From contig CM043959.1 in the NCBI GenBank assembly GCA_014529385.2, positions 60,152,253 through 60,216,252 on the forward strand: 64,000 nucleotides of DNA, written 5' to 3'. The position numbers and the translations under genes are program-made. Positions 11,403 to 21,970 of the stretch are shown in pieces. How positions within the stretch are numbered: position 1 is the stretch's first letter; each line of letters opens with the position of its first letter. Below the pieces are notes generated by a model. That model searched no databases. It saw nothing but the letters and a program-made list of their open reading frames with translations, and had not been told where the DNA came from. The stretch comes from Adiantum capillus-veneris. Lineage: Eukaryota; Streptophyta; Polypodiopsida; Polypodiales; Pteridaceae.

Positions 11403-11629
11403 TGTTACCATATACATGTGGTAGTGATGTGTGTGAACACACTAGGACCGCCGGGGCATTTTTTCCCTCTTTAGGAGGTTTTTTCCCCCGTGCATTGTAT
11501 ATATGCCCATCACTCTAGGGCTATCTATCTTTCCATTGCACACTAAGTAACACACTCTCTATTGTGTGCCTTGAGCTTCCTTCGTCTTCTCCAAGCTGTG
11601 TGTGTTTCTCTGCAACCCTAATTCCAACA
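11403..11629 (+). repeat. Copia-1 3' LTR
   Basis: This is the 227-bp partner of 3730-3956. It is followed at once by the second copy of the GTTAG target duplication. Confidence 0.96.
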
Positions 11630-11634
11630 GTTAG

Positions 11635-12566
11635 CTCATTCAAGAACGAAGAGGACACTAGCGAGGACCAATCTAGTGAGTCCAATCTAGATGTAAATCA
11701 AAAGTGTGTACTAGGCAAGAAAAAGAGGAGCTATAAGAGGTGGCGATATGGAGTAAATTTTTGTGCTTGGATGAATGAAAAGAAATACACTGCAGAATGG
11801 CTTTGTTATGTGGGATCTTTGGATGCTCATTGAAATCTAGTAGAAAATTGGGGTGAGTACCTTCAAAGTGTCATATGGTGCAATCCACAACCCCATGACA
11901 CTGCCCAAATAAAGATTGCAGAGAAGCCCAAGTTGAGTTGTACAATGAGGGGACGACTAAACCGGGAGTTAGCCCAACAAAGAAAAGAAGTGAAAACTAA
12001 GGCCAATAATTTAGAACAATAAGAACTTGTAGACTTACATCCTGCACCTAAACATTTCAAATCTTATACCACGGGAGAGAAAGGTGGTATACACCAAAGC
12101 GCAAAGGACGCCTACACCAGAAATTAAGGGAGTATATGATGGTTTGGAAATGGTGAAGGAGATCAGATTAGCAAAACCAGGTGAGGAGTCTAAACCAGTC
12201 TTTATTGCTCAAGACCTCACATAAAAGGAAGAGCAAAACCCTAAAGTACTGCTTAAGGGATTCAAGGATGTATTCGCTTGGACATACCATGATATGAAAG
12301 GTGTTCCACCTTCTGTGGTACAACATACAATTCCAATGGTTAGCAGTACTAAACCGGTCCAGCAACATCCCTACCCAATGAGCCCTAAGTTTGCAAAGAT
12401 AATTAAAGAAGATCTTGACAAACTTATCAAATGTTGATCCATATACCCTATTGAGAACTCTAAATGGGTGTCCCCAATAGCCATCATGCCAAAAAATAAT
12501 GGGAAGCCCCAAGTGTGTGCGTGGACCTTAAAAAGGTTAATGCAGCCACTAGGAGAGATCAATATC
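11635..12566 (+). pseudogene. Decayed gypsy family B linker and start of RT
   Basis: The frame of 3524-3729 resumes after copia-1 and stays open to 11833. It then degenerates, with stops near 11833 and 12019. From about 12230 the translation shows the run-up to a gypsy reverse transcriptase: GFKDVFAWTYHDMKGV, QQHPYPMSPKFAKIIKEDLDKLI (written here as two separate motifs), a stop near 12435, then WVSPIAIMPK and the NAATRRDQY region. The giant element is inserted exactly there. The downstream RT residues YPLPYSEHVLEEVAGKAAYS appear on the other side at 31969. Confidence 0.8.
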
Positions 12567-13500
12567 TGTTTTAGGGCAAAACTACTCCCCTGTTCATACT
12601 CACGAGCACGACACAGACAACATACTTATCATCCGATGACACGACTAACCCGTAGGTGCACGTAGGAAATCTTGTTAGCTTGTCAGGTTGAGACCAATCT
12701 ACACATACGCACTTTTATGATGCATCAATCACTAACCCTGGTAGAATGCAACCCACTCTATCCCTAAACGCTCACAACACCGTTTACACGTCCAATGAAC
12801 TCGGAATCGCATCAAACTTACTAGGCAACATCCTCTCACTAGGACATACTTACCTATAAGTCTAATCTCACCAGATTTGAACCCTAGCTATCTCGAATAC
12901 TGTCGCGATAGACCAACAGGTCATAATCCAAAAGTGGGCGAAACTTAAGTTTATCAGTATCTATGTGTAGTTAATCTCTTTCTCATTACATGAAGCACTT
13001 GATTATTGAAAACAGACACCGTTTGTGCTACTTACAAGCAAAACAAGCGCGAGGAAGAATTGATCGTGATCAACTCGAAACGGCGAATGCGTGGCGTGGG
13101 TGCGTAGCTCTCGAAGAGACTACCGCGATGGTGTGGTCGCGTAGTGAATCCGGTGACGGAGAAGCGCGTAGCGAAGAGGATAAGACACACTCACTCTCTC
13201 TCTCTCTCTCTCTCTCTCAGACTCATACGACACAGGATTAATATTCAAAAAGATGTTTTTTTTAAAATGGTTCTAAGGTGACTTTTATACTTTAGTCACC
13301 TTAGCTCAAAAATGTACATGGGGTTCTCTTGCTCATGATTACAAAGTGGGAATAAATTTGAGTCCTAACTAACTGACTAATATTTACATAATCCAGACGA
13401 ATGGATCAAAATGATAAGACGTCTTTGACATAAAATATGGAATTTGATATGCTTTACAAGATGGGCTCATTACAACAGTTGGACCAATGGGGCTCCAACA
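12567..13500 (-). repeat. Giant gypsy 3' LTR
   Basis: This 934-bp repeat pairs with 31030-31963. It contains a CT tract (about 13193-13220), a TATA box in an inverted repeat (13274-13303) and a half-copy of the element's palindrome at 12900-12913. Confidence 0.96.
13274..13303 (-). promoter_or_regulatory. TATA box in the loop of a perfect inverted repeat (3' LTR copy)
   Basis: TAAGGTGACT and AGTCACCTTA are perfect 10-bp arms around a 10-base loop. The minus strand reads TATAAAAG at 13282-13289, spanning the arm-loop border. The 5' LTR has the identical structure. Confidence 0.6.
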
Positions 13501-13513
13501 TTCCCCCCCTCCT
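13501..13513 (-). other. Giant gypsy polypurine tract
   Basis: The minus strand reads AGGAGGGGGGGAA immediately before the 3' LTR. The stop of the last ORF lies about 40 bases upstream of it. Confidence 0.9.
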
Positions 13514-13554
13514 AATTCATGTGTACCACGACATGATCGTCTTTGTCTTCATTG

Positions 13555-16500
13555 TCATTGTTGCCTTTCTTGGGTGATTTGATGTAGAAACGCATCATAG
13601 CGCATAGACTCACTTGATATTAATGGGCCAAATTTTTTTGACTTGTACATGAATAAGCCCATGTAAAATGCTTCTTCAAACGTTTGGAGATAGTAGCTTG
13701 GCAAAAACATCAGCCGTTTGAAATAGGCATACAATACTGGCTCTGTCGGTGGCCCACTTAGATCATATGACAACTCCGAGATGCTTCTTTCAGTATTCAT
13801 ATACTTTGATGTCCAGCTTTCTGAGAAAACTGTGAGACAGGCCAAAAATGTTCGAGCTATCTTACATAGCATCTTGCAGGATAGGTCAGGAGAGCCTCCG
13901 AATTCTGCTATGGCGCCCTGCAGGGTTTTCACCATGTAAGAACCGGATATTCTCTCTCCCTCTGCTGGCCCTGGCATTACTGGATAATTCAGCCATGTCG
14001 GATTTCTGCTTTGTAGTGCTTTATGTTGGCTGTAGGTGTATGTTCGGGGAGTGGGACAAAACGTTCTGTCATTCCTCAGCTCAGGCGGTGAGTTGACTAA
14101 GTGGATCAGGTTATTAGGGTGATCCAATAGCCATTGACGCCTCCACTTTGGCTGGCTATCCACTATTCTGTTTTGCTGTTCCCTATCCTGTACTTCTCCT
14201 TCAAACACTGTCACTTGTTCTTCTTTTTCGAGCTGTGGTTGATGTGTTAGAGTTTCGTACTTCAGCAGAGCATAGGGTAACATAGGTGCATTCCATTCCT
14301 TCCGTAGCTCTGCTGCTGTTTTTCCCGATCTGGAAAGCCCTTGTAGAAACTCCTTTTCGAGTTGCATAGCCTTGTACCATATCATTTTTGTTTGTTTTTC
14401 CATCTGCTTGGCTAGCCTCTGCTCTTCCAATTTCGTGACTGAATCTTCTTCTGTCTCTTGGTCTTTGGATCCGGTTTGATCCGTCTGCGTATCTGGTGCC
14501 TCCTGTTCATCTGAATCATCCTCGTACTCATCTTGACCCCCATATACTTCGGCGAGTTCAGCCAAATTCGTTGTTGCTAGCTCCATGTGCACTCGTACCT
14601 GTCCTTGGTGCTGCCCTGCACTTTGTAGACTTGCGATTTGTGCGGCCATTGTTTTACTATTGATTTGTAGAGCTTGAAATTCCATTTCTTTATAGCGGCA
14701 GATTCCTCTAATTGTTTTAATCTGATGTGCAAGTTTTCATTTTCTTCTCTGAGTGATTTGGAAACAATGCTTTCCATTCACTGTCAAGAGCTGGTCCTTG
14801 TTGTTGTTCACTTTGCAAGTCTGAAATTTGTCTTTTTAGTTGATCTTTTGCTCTAAGCGCACTTTCAACAATCATTAAACGCTGTTTTCTTTCCAACTCC
14901 AGCTCCCTCTTTAGTGCAGCCACTTCTTCTTCTGGGTGGACTACTGGTGTTGTTGGTAGTGACGTTTTTTGCTTCTTAGCGCGTTCGATTTCTCTTGCTT
15001 GGATATCTGTTACCGCTCTCAAATCTTTGACTTCAATTTGTAAGTCATCGATGACGACTTGCAAACTTTTGATGGTCTCCAGCGCATTTTTCTTTTCCTT
15101 TTCCAACTTTTGGATGTGTTCGTCTCTATCACTGACATCTTCAAGGAATACGTTTATTGTATCTTCACATATGGCATTGAAGTATTCGGACTCCTGTAAA
15201 TTGTCTTTGAGAAGATTTACTGTGCCTTTGAGCCCCAATATTTCAGCATCTCTTGTGCTGATTAGCTTTAGAGTGTCCTCCCTTTGCTCTTGCAGTCTCA
15301 GAACTTCCTCATCATTTTTTTGTAGCTTCATTTTGTTGGACCGGTTCTGATCAGCTAACCATTGACTGTGCAGTCTTGTTCGGTTTAGTATTGTCGCCAT
15401 TGACTGCAAATCTTCATCTATAGTAGCTTCCAACTCAATTTCTTGAGAGGAAGAAGCTTTATCTTTAGTCCGATCCACCTCCTTTTGCTTGCCTTTATCA
15501 CTTTGTGATATGGCTCCAGTGTTTGGGTGTCTATCTGTTCCTTCTTCTTCTTCTTCCTCTTCTTCATGTTCACTGAGTGGTGTGTGAACTCTGTCATCAC
15601 AATGTGAGTTTTCTGAATGCGAAGTAGATTCAGCAGATGGGCTAGATTGCCTTTCACTTGTATCTAGTCTTGGAGATGGTGGCGGTGTTTCCTGATCACG
15701 CGAAGTTGGCCTCAGCTGATCTCTCAAAGTTTGGAGATCCTCCTCTTCTAGTAGCAATTCTGGTTCATCCCTAACATTTCTTTCTTGGATGTACCTCTTG
15801 AACCAGTCCAGCTCAAAAGCTGGGTTGTTTCTATTCTTTGTTCTCAATGTGAAAGTGCTACTAGAAGGTTTCCAAGTGGCGCCTACATAGCCTCGTAGAG
15901 ATCTTTCTAGAGCAAACCCTTCTAGCATACTTTCCATTTTTGCTATCTTCTGCAACCTGGTGTTGTTTTCCATTTCCGCTTTCCTCTTCTTTAGTCGGGC
16001 ATTTTCCTCTTCAGTTCTTTTTTCTTCTTCCATCTTTTCTTGTGTACTTCTTGTCACTCTTTCCAGCTTGTGTCCTCCAATGGTGTTAATAGATGCCGAT
16101 ACTTTCCTTTGTGATCTGTCTTCGCTATTTTCCCTTAATACCAGCCAGTTGTTCTGATGAGGGGCAAGTGGCAACTGATCTGCCGTGCCTATGGCATGGT
16201 ATATTACTCTGGTTAGGACTTCTCCTCCTGCAATGTAATTGGGTCTGTCCTGCCTTAGCTTTGTCATTTCTTCAAACAGATATGACGCGTGATCTATATA
16301 GAACTCACGGGTCATTCCCATAGCCCATGTCAGTGTGGTTGAGATGCTCCCGTGCGGTGTAGTGTATCTTGGCGGCCTTTTGTTGTAGCTCAACAAATAT
16401 CGACTGTAGATCTGTGTCAGTTCTCTTACTTCCGGGTTTGCTATGAGTTCGAAAGAAGGTAGTTTGGACTTTTGCAAGTAAACTGTGAGGTTTTTCCTTC

Positions 16501-16966
16501 TTTCTCTCATGTTTGCTCCTTGATCTGACAATTTCAATTCCTCTTTGATGATCTCTTTGGTGATCTGGATCTCCATCACTTCATTATCCATGCCTGCCAC
16601 TCTGCAAGTTCCATCTTCTTGGATAGTCTCTATTAGATGCTGTACCCTCTTGAAATCTATCCCTACTGGTGGTAGTGATACGAAGTTCCACAAGCCGACT
16701 TTTTTGAGCCATGACCTTTGCGGTGATCTTTTCAAGTAATTCTCTGCCTCCCTGGGAATCATCACTGTATCCACTAAGTTTCTTTTGTCATCCACATATG
16801 AACCTTGATATATATGAAAGGCCGCTATCTGTTGCACATCTGCAGGTATCCAGGTGGCTGATGGCTTTAAAGAATTGGGTAGAAGTGCATAGGGTACTGC
16901 CCCTTCCGTTGCTAGGTTCTTGCCTTTTCTTTTTCCTGCAGAATCCTCCATTGATCCTGTCATCAC
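13555..16966 (-). pseudogene. 3' coiled-coil ORF of the giant element, about 1,100 residues, frameshifted
   Basis: I cannot name this protein. The first piece (16966-14717, 749 residues) begins near MEDSAGKRKGK. It has a globular N-terminal part to about residue 280, a KMEEEKRTEEENARLKKR charged helix, an acidic EEEEEEEE run near 470, and a long heptad-like coiled coil from about 510 to the end. Two frameshifts between about 14680 and 14800 lead through a short piece to the last 376 residues (14685-13555). That piece is again acidic, then globular, with SGPPTEPVLYAYFKRLM. It lies between the second non-coding region and the polypurine tract, where some plant gypsy elements carry an extra or env-like ORF. 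No signal peptide or clear membrane span is visible. A distant link to the plant transposon-protein domain of Athila-like elements is only a guess. Confidence 0.7.
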
Positions 16967-19778
16967 AATTATCAGTTAGTGCACAAACATAATACTACTC
17001 TCCTAAATTGATTACCACTTAATCATGCATCTAGATGAGCCTTCTTAATCCCAAGATTAGTTAAGATAAAATGTTAGCAGATAGACAAGCTCTTCCATTG
17101 TGCGACTTTGGCGGCTTCAAATTGATGTTGTTGGTGAAGGAGAACAAGTCCAAATGCCTTGAAATTTTGTGTGGTGTATGCTCTCATGGCATGTAAGGTC
17201 ACTCCATAAGCCAAAGCTCAAAATCTGTCCATTTGATACTTTTTCTCAGTCTATCGCGATAGACTAGCATTTTTTTGATCTAGGTCCTTTTTTGCAGTTG
17301 TGACTCCACCAATTGGTTTCCCATACCTTGCACATGATCTGACCCTGTTTCTACCTCAAATGAATGTCAAGTGACCCCTTTTTGGATCAACTCCCATTTT
17401 TCCAGATTCCCTTCAAGGAGATGTTGGTCTATCTCCTTCATTTTGTGTTGTTTTGGGCTCAAACTTAGTGGGTGGTCATCTTGCATCATGTTGAAGACAA
17501 GTGCTAATTCAAAATTTTGATAAGATGGTCCAGTATCCCTCTGCTTGGTCTATCGCGATAGACTAGGACTTAGTGCCAGTTTGTCATTTTTTGGCTTTGT
17601 GACCATCTGTCTGCCTTCTCCCAGTTGATGCAAGGTTTCTTGACCCCTCACATGTAAATTTTACCTGTCTGCCCTTGAGATGTCCTGTTCTAACTCTGAG
17701 TTGTCTGCATGTCTTTCTCAGCCTGCCATATGAGTCCATCTTGGCACCAAATTTGGTGTACTGCCTTCATTTGCTTCCCCAAGTCTAGCTTGTAAAAATT
17801 TGAAAAGTCTTTCCCCCCAATAATTGTTGTAGCAAGTCTATCGTGATAGACTGAGTTTTTGGCCAAAAAAGATTTTTCTTGCACTTTGACTTGATATTGG
17901 TGGTTAACATTCCTTGTTAGCACCCCTCATGAAGCCAAAGTCAAAGTTTCCCTTATCTAAGTGTAAGTTCAAGTCTATCGTGATAGACTGGGCACTTTGT
18001 CATTTTTACCAGTTTTTTGATGCTAGTTGACAATCATGGTTTTAATAGGCCCTCCTAGACACACACATCAAGTTTTAATCAATTTAGCAGAATGTACTCC
18101 CTGTTTGTAGCACTTAGCTGGTCCTCAAGTCGAAGTAGACCACTTAGGTGATGGTCGCGGTTCCTTTTGGTCTTTGTATGATTCCTGCTGTCTTTTACTT
18201 CCTTTTGACCTTCCATCCAAGCAGTCAGTTGTTGTTTTGGTGTTTGAAACACCAAGAACAACCATTTGGACGTCTTTCTGGCCTGTTGCCGGCATTTGCC
18301 CTAGTGGAAGAACTTTTTTCTTGAGTGGCCACATTCCATCTCGTAGTTGACCTCCTTTGGATGTTCCTTGTTGAATTTGGTGTAATTTTGTCACTTGGTC
18401 GGCCCGTTAGAGTATCGTGACGCTTTGTGCGGTTTTTGTCAGATAGAGAATTTAGGCTCCGTTTTGACAAACTTTTTCATAGTCTAACTCTTCAGTCGGT
18501 TTGTCGAGGTTATTGTCTTGCTGTTTATGAATTTTGGCTCATTTTCGATCACCTTGGTTTTGTCGTCCTTTTGCAGGTCCTGCTAAATTAGGGTTTTCTA
18601 AGCAGCTTCCTTCACGCTTTCCGAGGTCATAGGCTCGATCCCTAAGCTATAAGCATTGTGCTTTTCACTTTTGGTCCCATTTGGTGGCCTCTAGGTCTCC
18701 CTAACAACCATTCTACCGTATGTGTGCACAGGTTGTGATTGTGATGCAGGCGAGGTTTTGCGACTAACTGAAGTAAACAACACTTAGAGTCAGTGTTGAC
18801 GAGCATACCTCTCATATCTGATGTCGATCTGGTGACCGTGCGCGATGGATGAGCTCCTGGAAGTCTCAACTGCTGTAGGGAGCTCTCTCTCTCTCTCACT
18901 ATGGAAAATGACTCAAATGAGGGATTTCTAGCCTAGCCTCTCTATATGTAATCGAGACTTCGACACCAAATTTTCCCATCTTTTACCTGTGGCCATAACT
19001 TTTTGCGAGATGCGGTTTAGGCTCGAAAATTTCCTGATTTGGATTTTGGTTGCTTCAGTTTTACCACTTTTGCAGATTTCTCGAGTTGGAGGCCCCTTCA
19101 TGACGGTGGTCATTTTTCCCTGTCACCTTTGCAGTCCTTATTTTTTCTGTGTATTCTTTACCTTGCTCTAATCAGGCGTCTCTTCTTTTGTGTTTCCATC
19201 CGGATTACATATTTTTTTCTATAATTTTTGCTAGAAAATTGTTAAAATAAAGCAAATAAATCCTAAAATAACCCGAAAATAGCAATTCTAACCTAGAAAA
19301 ATACCAATGAAAAGCAAAACACTTTGTAGCTCACTTTTCTCTCGTCTATGTACAATCTCGCTCATTATCGTCAACCTTGGCCTATTTTTTGCTGTTTTTA
19401 GACAGTTTTTGGCCAGATTTGACTCTCTTTATAGTCTATTCACATCCCTAGGGGCTCATGAATGATGATTTCATCCCCAATTCTGATTAATTACGAGGGC
19501 ATATTCTTTTTCCCAAAATCACACAATAAAACGCAAAAATGGTTGAAAAATTGCTCACAAACATTGCCCTCTAATATATGACATGAGTCTTCATTGGAAT
19601 GCCTCCCCCCCTCCTAATTGGAGTCCTCCCGGACGACAGGATATCGTCAAGGGTATGTGTTGTGCATGGGTTTGAACTCGTGCTAATGCAGGCCTTGTAA
19701 TATATCCCTATATGCATGTGCAGTCAATGCATGTAGAAAGAATTTATGCGGTGCTGGAGGAAGGTATAAGCGATGCGC
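16967..19778 (-). other. Non-coding spacer of the giant element with palindromes
   Basis: This 2.8-kb region between the basic ORF and the coiled-coil ORF has no convincing gene; the short open stretches overlap each other in several frames. It holds four near-identical 16-18-bp palindromes at 17248, 17548, 17835 and 17972, with the consensus AGTCTATCGYGATAGACT. The text around them is loosely repeated. Overlapping minus-strand frames at 18079-18470 are not supported as genes. Confidence 0.6.
17248..17265. repeat. 18-bp perfect palindrome, 3' set
   Basis: AGTCTATCGCGATAGACT is self-complementary. Sister copies lie at 17548-17563, 17835-17852 and 17972-17989; the last two have one T in place of C in the centre. 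Confidence 0.95.
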
Positions 19779-20345
19779 TTATTGGCGTTTGTCGTTGAGG
19801 TTTCCTGTGGTATCTTGAATTGGCTGGCAGGTTTTCTTTGCAAGTAGTAGTTGTAACTCTGCCGCTCGTTGTTTGATTGTTTTCCACTGGTTTTGAATTG
19901 GCGTATGTGGTTCCTTTGAAGTCGATATTGTCGTATCTGGTGGAACATTCTTTCTTTCTACCTTGATTACTTGTGTCTGATACATCCTTGTAGTTTTTGT
20001 TGTGGATTCTGTTTGTTTCCTCGTGTTGTTTGCATGATGTTGCTTGACCTTGACAGTTGTAGATAGCTGCATGATTGTCATCTTTGTCCGCCCTTCTTGT
20101 GTTGTTGGCTCATTTTGAATTGGCAATTTTGGCCGCCATACCAATATAGTCCGTTGTGTATTTGACAGATTGACTATGTTTCTTTGAAGTTGGGCTTGTT
20201 TTCGGTGTTTTGTCTGTTCTTCTGACTCTTTTTTTATAGGAATTAGGCTGTCGTGCCTTATCCAAACTTTGTATTTCCGCTTTTGATGTAATTGTGCCTC
20301 GGTCAGCTCTGTACGCCGTACCCAAACTTGCCTGGTTCCCTGCAT
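19779..20345 (-). CDS. Basic ORF after the second protease, 188 residues
   Basis: This protein is rich in K, R, T and Q with no known enzyme motif. It starts at the ATG at 20345, 63 bases after the stop of the second protease. It contains three tryptophan modules: VWVRRTEL (W8), VWIRHDSL (W28) and ILVWRPK (W70). They resemble the WVPK repeats of the family B element at 39055-40224. The charge suggests nucleic-acid binding, which is inference. It may be a C-terminal domain of pol or a separate product. Confidence 0.5.
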   Translation of the reverse strand: MQGTRQVWVRRTELTEAQLHQKRKYKVWIRHDSLIPIKKESEEQTKHRKQAQLQRNIVNLSNTQRTILVWRPKLPIQNEPTTQEGRTKMTIMQLSTTVKVKQHHANNTRKQTESTTKTTRMYQTQVIKVERKNVPPDTTISTSKEPHTPIQNQWKTIKQRAAELQLLLAKKTCQPIQDTTGNLNDKRQ

Positions 20346-20408
20346 GGTTGCTGATTTTTGATAAGACGTTGCTGGACTTGTAAACTTTGTTTGTTGTTGG
20401 GCAGATTT

Positions 20409-20885
20409 TTACGGTTGTATTAACTTTTGTTTCCTACTTGACATGAATTGGTTATATGATAAGAAGGGTTCTGAAAAGTTTTCCTTTCTGAACAGTGCCT
20501 CATTCGTATCCAAATCAATGAATACCCTGTTAGCTTTCATCCATGACACTGCTAAGATACACGGAGTTTCTGACCTACTTGGTGGCAGTACATGGAATTT
20601 TGTAGTGTACGGGTGTGTCTGCACTGTGATTGGTATTATAATAGACCACAATGTGGTCACCTCATCACCCGATGCTACTTTCAATCTGTGTGTCTCTGGG
20701 ATCGTCTTCATTGGTCCAAGTTTCTGAAAGAGCTCAAAGCTGATGACACTCATTTTTGCCCCAGTGTCAAGTAATGCATAGATTTCAACTTGTTTTGTGC
20801 CTGCATAAGCTTTTATGTAAGGACTACACCATGTATCTTCCAAGTCGTCGATGATGCTATCGTCCTGAGCCCTAAGGTCTGTCAT
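20409..20885 (-). CDS. Second retropepsin-like aspartic protease, after integrase
   Basis: This is a 158-residue ORF. Residues 37-50 read YALLDTGAKMSVIS, a canonical D-T-G-A active site. Residues 109-125 read CILAVSWMKANRVFIDL, the shape of the second retropepsin signature (ILG-x-DWL in other families). The fold would act as a dimeric aspartic protease. Its ATG overlaps the stop of the integrase ORF by 14 bases in another frame, which suggests translational coupling or frameshifting. A protease on the 3' side of integrase is not the usual Ty3/gypsy order, and the element already has a protease at 25268-26674 whose active site reads DRGAG. No stop or frameshift is visible inside it. Confidence 0.7.
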   Translation of the reverse strand: MTDLRAQDDSIIDDLEDTWCSPYIKAYAGTKQVEIYALLDTGAKMSVISFELFQKLGPMKTIPETHRLKVASGDEVTTLWSIIIPITVQTHPYTTKFHVLPPSRSETPCILAVSWMKANRVFIDLDTNEALFRKENFSEPFLSYNQFMSSRKQKLIQP

Positions 20886-21970
20886 GGTCTTTTCTAATTC
20901 GTCGCTTTGTATATCCGCTTCGATTGTTTGGGATGTTGAAAGAGGATATTCCGTCAGTCATCATTGGGGTGACCATGTTTATTGTCCTGAGAAACTGCTT
21001 TCGTTTAGCAATCCATTCCTTTGCTTCTTGTTGTGCATGGTCCTGAATTCTTTGTTGTTCCTGTCTATAGGTTTTTCCATAATGCAGTTGAAACAACATT
21101 TCCGGTGTTAAAGCTAGATGATATTTTTTTAAATGACACCCACTAATCCAGTTCGGCATTTCTTTTCCATCTAGTGTCGACAGTTTTACTGCTCCGCTGG
21201 ACGATATTTCTTGGATCAAATAAGGCCCCATGCCCCTTTCCTTTAGCTTTTTGGCATGCTGTTTAAGGGTGTATACTAAGACATAGTCGCCCGTTTTAAA
21301 GTTCTTGTTCTTGACATGTTTGTCAAAAAACTCTTTCTGTTGTCTTTTTTTTGGATAGATGGCCGCTACAGCATTGAGTCGTAACTCATCTAATTTTTCA
21401 AGGTCCTCTAACCGTTCTGAAAGTTCATGCCCCGTCCAGTCCAATTGTTTTGCTACCCTTAGTGTGGGGATTAAAAAGTCGATAGGCAATATTGCATTTA
21501 ACCCATATACCATATTAAATGGTGTAGCATTGAGTGTTGTTTTATATGCAACTCAATAGGCCCACAGTGCCGAATAGAGCATCTGATCCCAATCTGTTCT
21601 TGTTTCACTAACCAGTTTCATAAGAACCATGCACAATATTTTGTTGGTCGCTTCCGCTTGGCCATTGGCTTGTGGATGATAGGGTGCAAATTTGCGATGA
21701 ATTACCATAAACTCATTTAAGAGATGTTGGATAACTTCCTTTACAAAGTGTGTCCCTCTATCACTCACCAGCTCGATTGGAAGGCCATAACGTGTAAACA
21801 CATATTCATATAAGAATTGTGTCGTGGTTCTAGCGTCTGCTTTCATTGTGGCTTTTGCTTCCATCCCTTTTGGTCATGTAGTCTGTGGCCACTATGATAT
21901 ATTGTGCTTGTGAACGATATGCTGGTGGAGTGATAGGACCAACAAAGTCCAATCCCCATTTGGCGAATGC
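20872..21970 (-). pseudogene. Giant gypsy integrase core and C-terminus
   Basis: The catalytic core begins near 21960 with AKWGLDFVGPI (first D) and VATDYMTK. A one-base frameshift near 21865 leads to the piece 21864-21553, which has ELVSDRGTHF (second D) and APYHPQANGQAEATNK (glutamate). A CGA-to-TGA-type stop near 21555 interrupts WAY-VAYKTT. The remaining 213 residues (21513-20872) hold TPFNMVYGLNAILP, the coiled helix after the core, the GDYVLVY region and the SH3-like GPYLI motif of the gypsy integrase C-terminus. A tail of about 90 residues extends past that domain up to the second protease. Confidence 0.9.

Larger units (their letters stand above)
3730..11629 (+). mobile_element. Copia-1: complete Ty1/copia LTR retrotransposon with an internal insertion
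   Basis: The element has 227-bp TG...CA LTRs at 3730-3956 and 11403-11629 that differ at two sites, both transitions. A perfect 5-bp target duplication GTTAG lies at 3725-3729 and 11630-11634. There is an initiator-Met primer site at 3959 and a G-rich polypurine tract just before the 3' LTR. Without the 2,687 bp added at 6759-9445 (insert plus one TSD copy) it is about 5.2 kb, the usual copia size. Gag, protease, integrase, RT and RNase H occur in copia order. It inserted into the family B gypsy copy, whose coding text joins exactly across it. This is among the youngest insertions in the window. Confidence 0.97.

Noticed and set aside
15027-15350. Plus-strand frames across the coiled-coil ORF
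   Set aside because: They are antisense shadows of the minus-strand coding sequence.
18079-18899. Several overlapping minus-strand frames in the giant element's spacer
   Set aside because: Frames overlap one another, have biased low-complexity content and no shared domain; they lie in the palindrome-bearing non-coding region.
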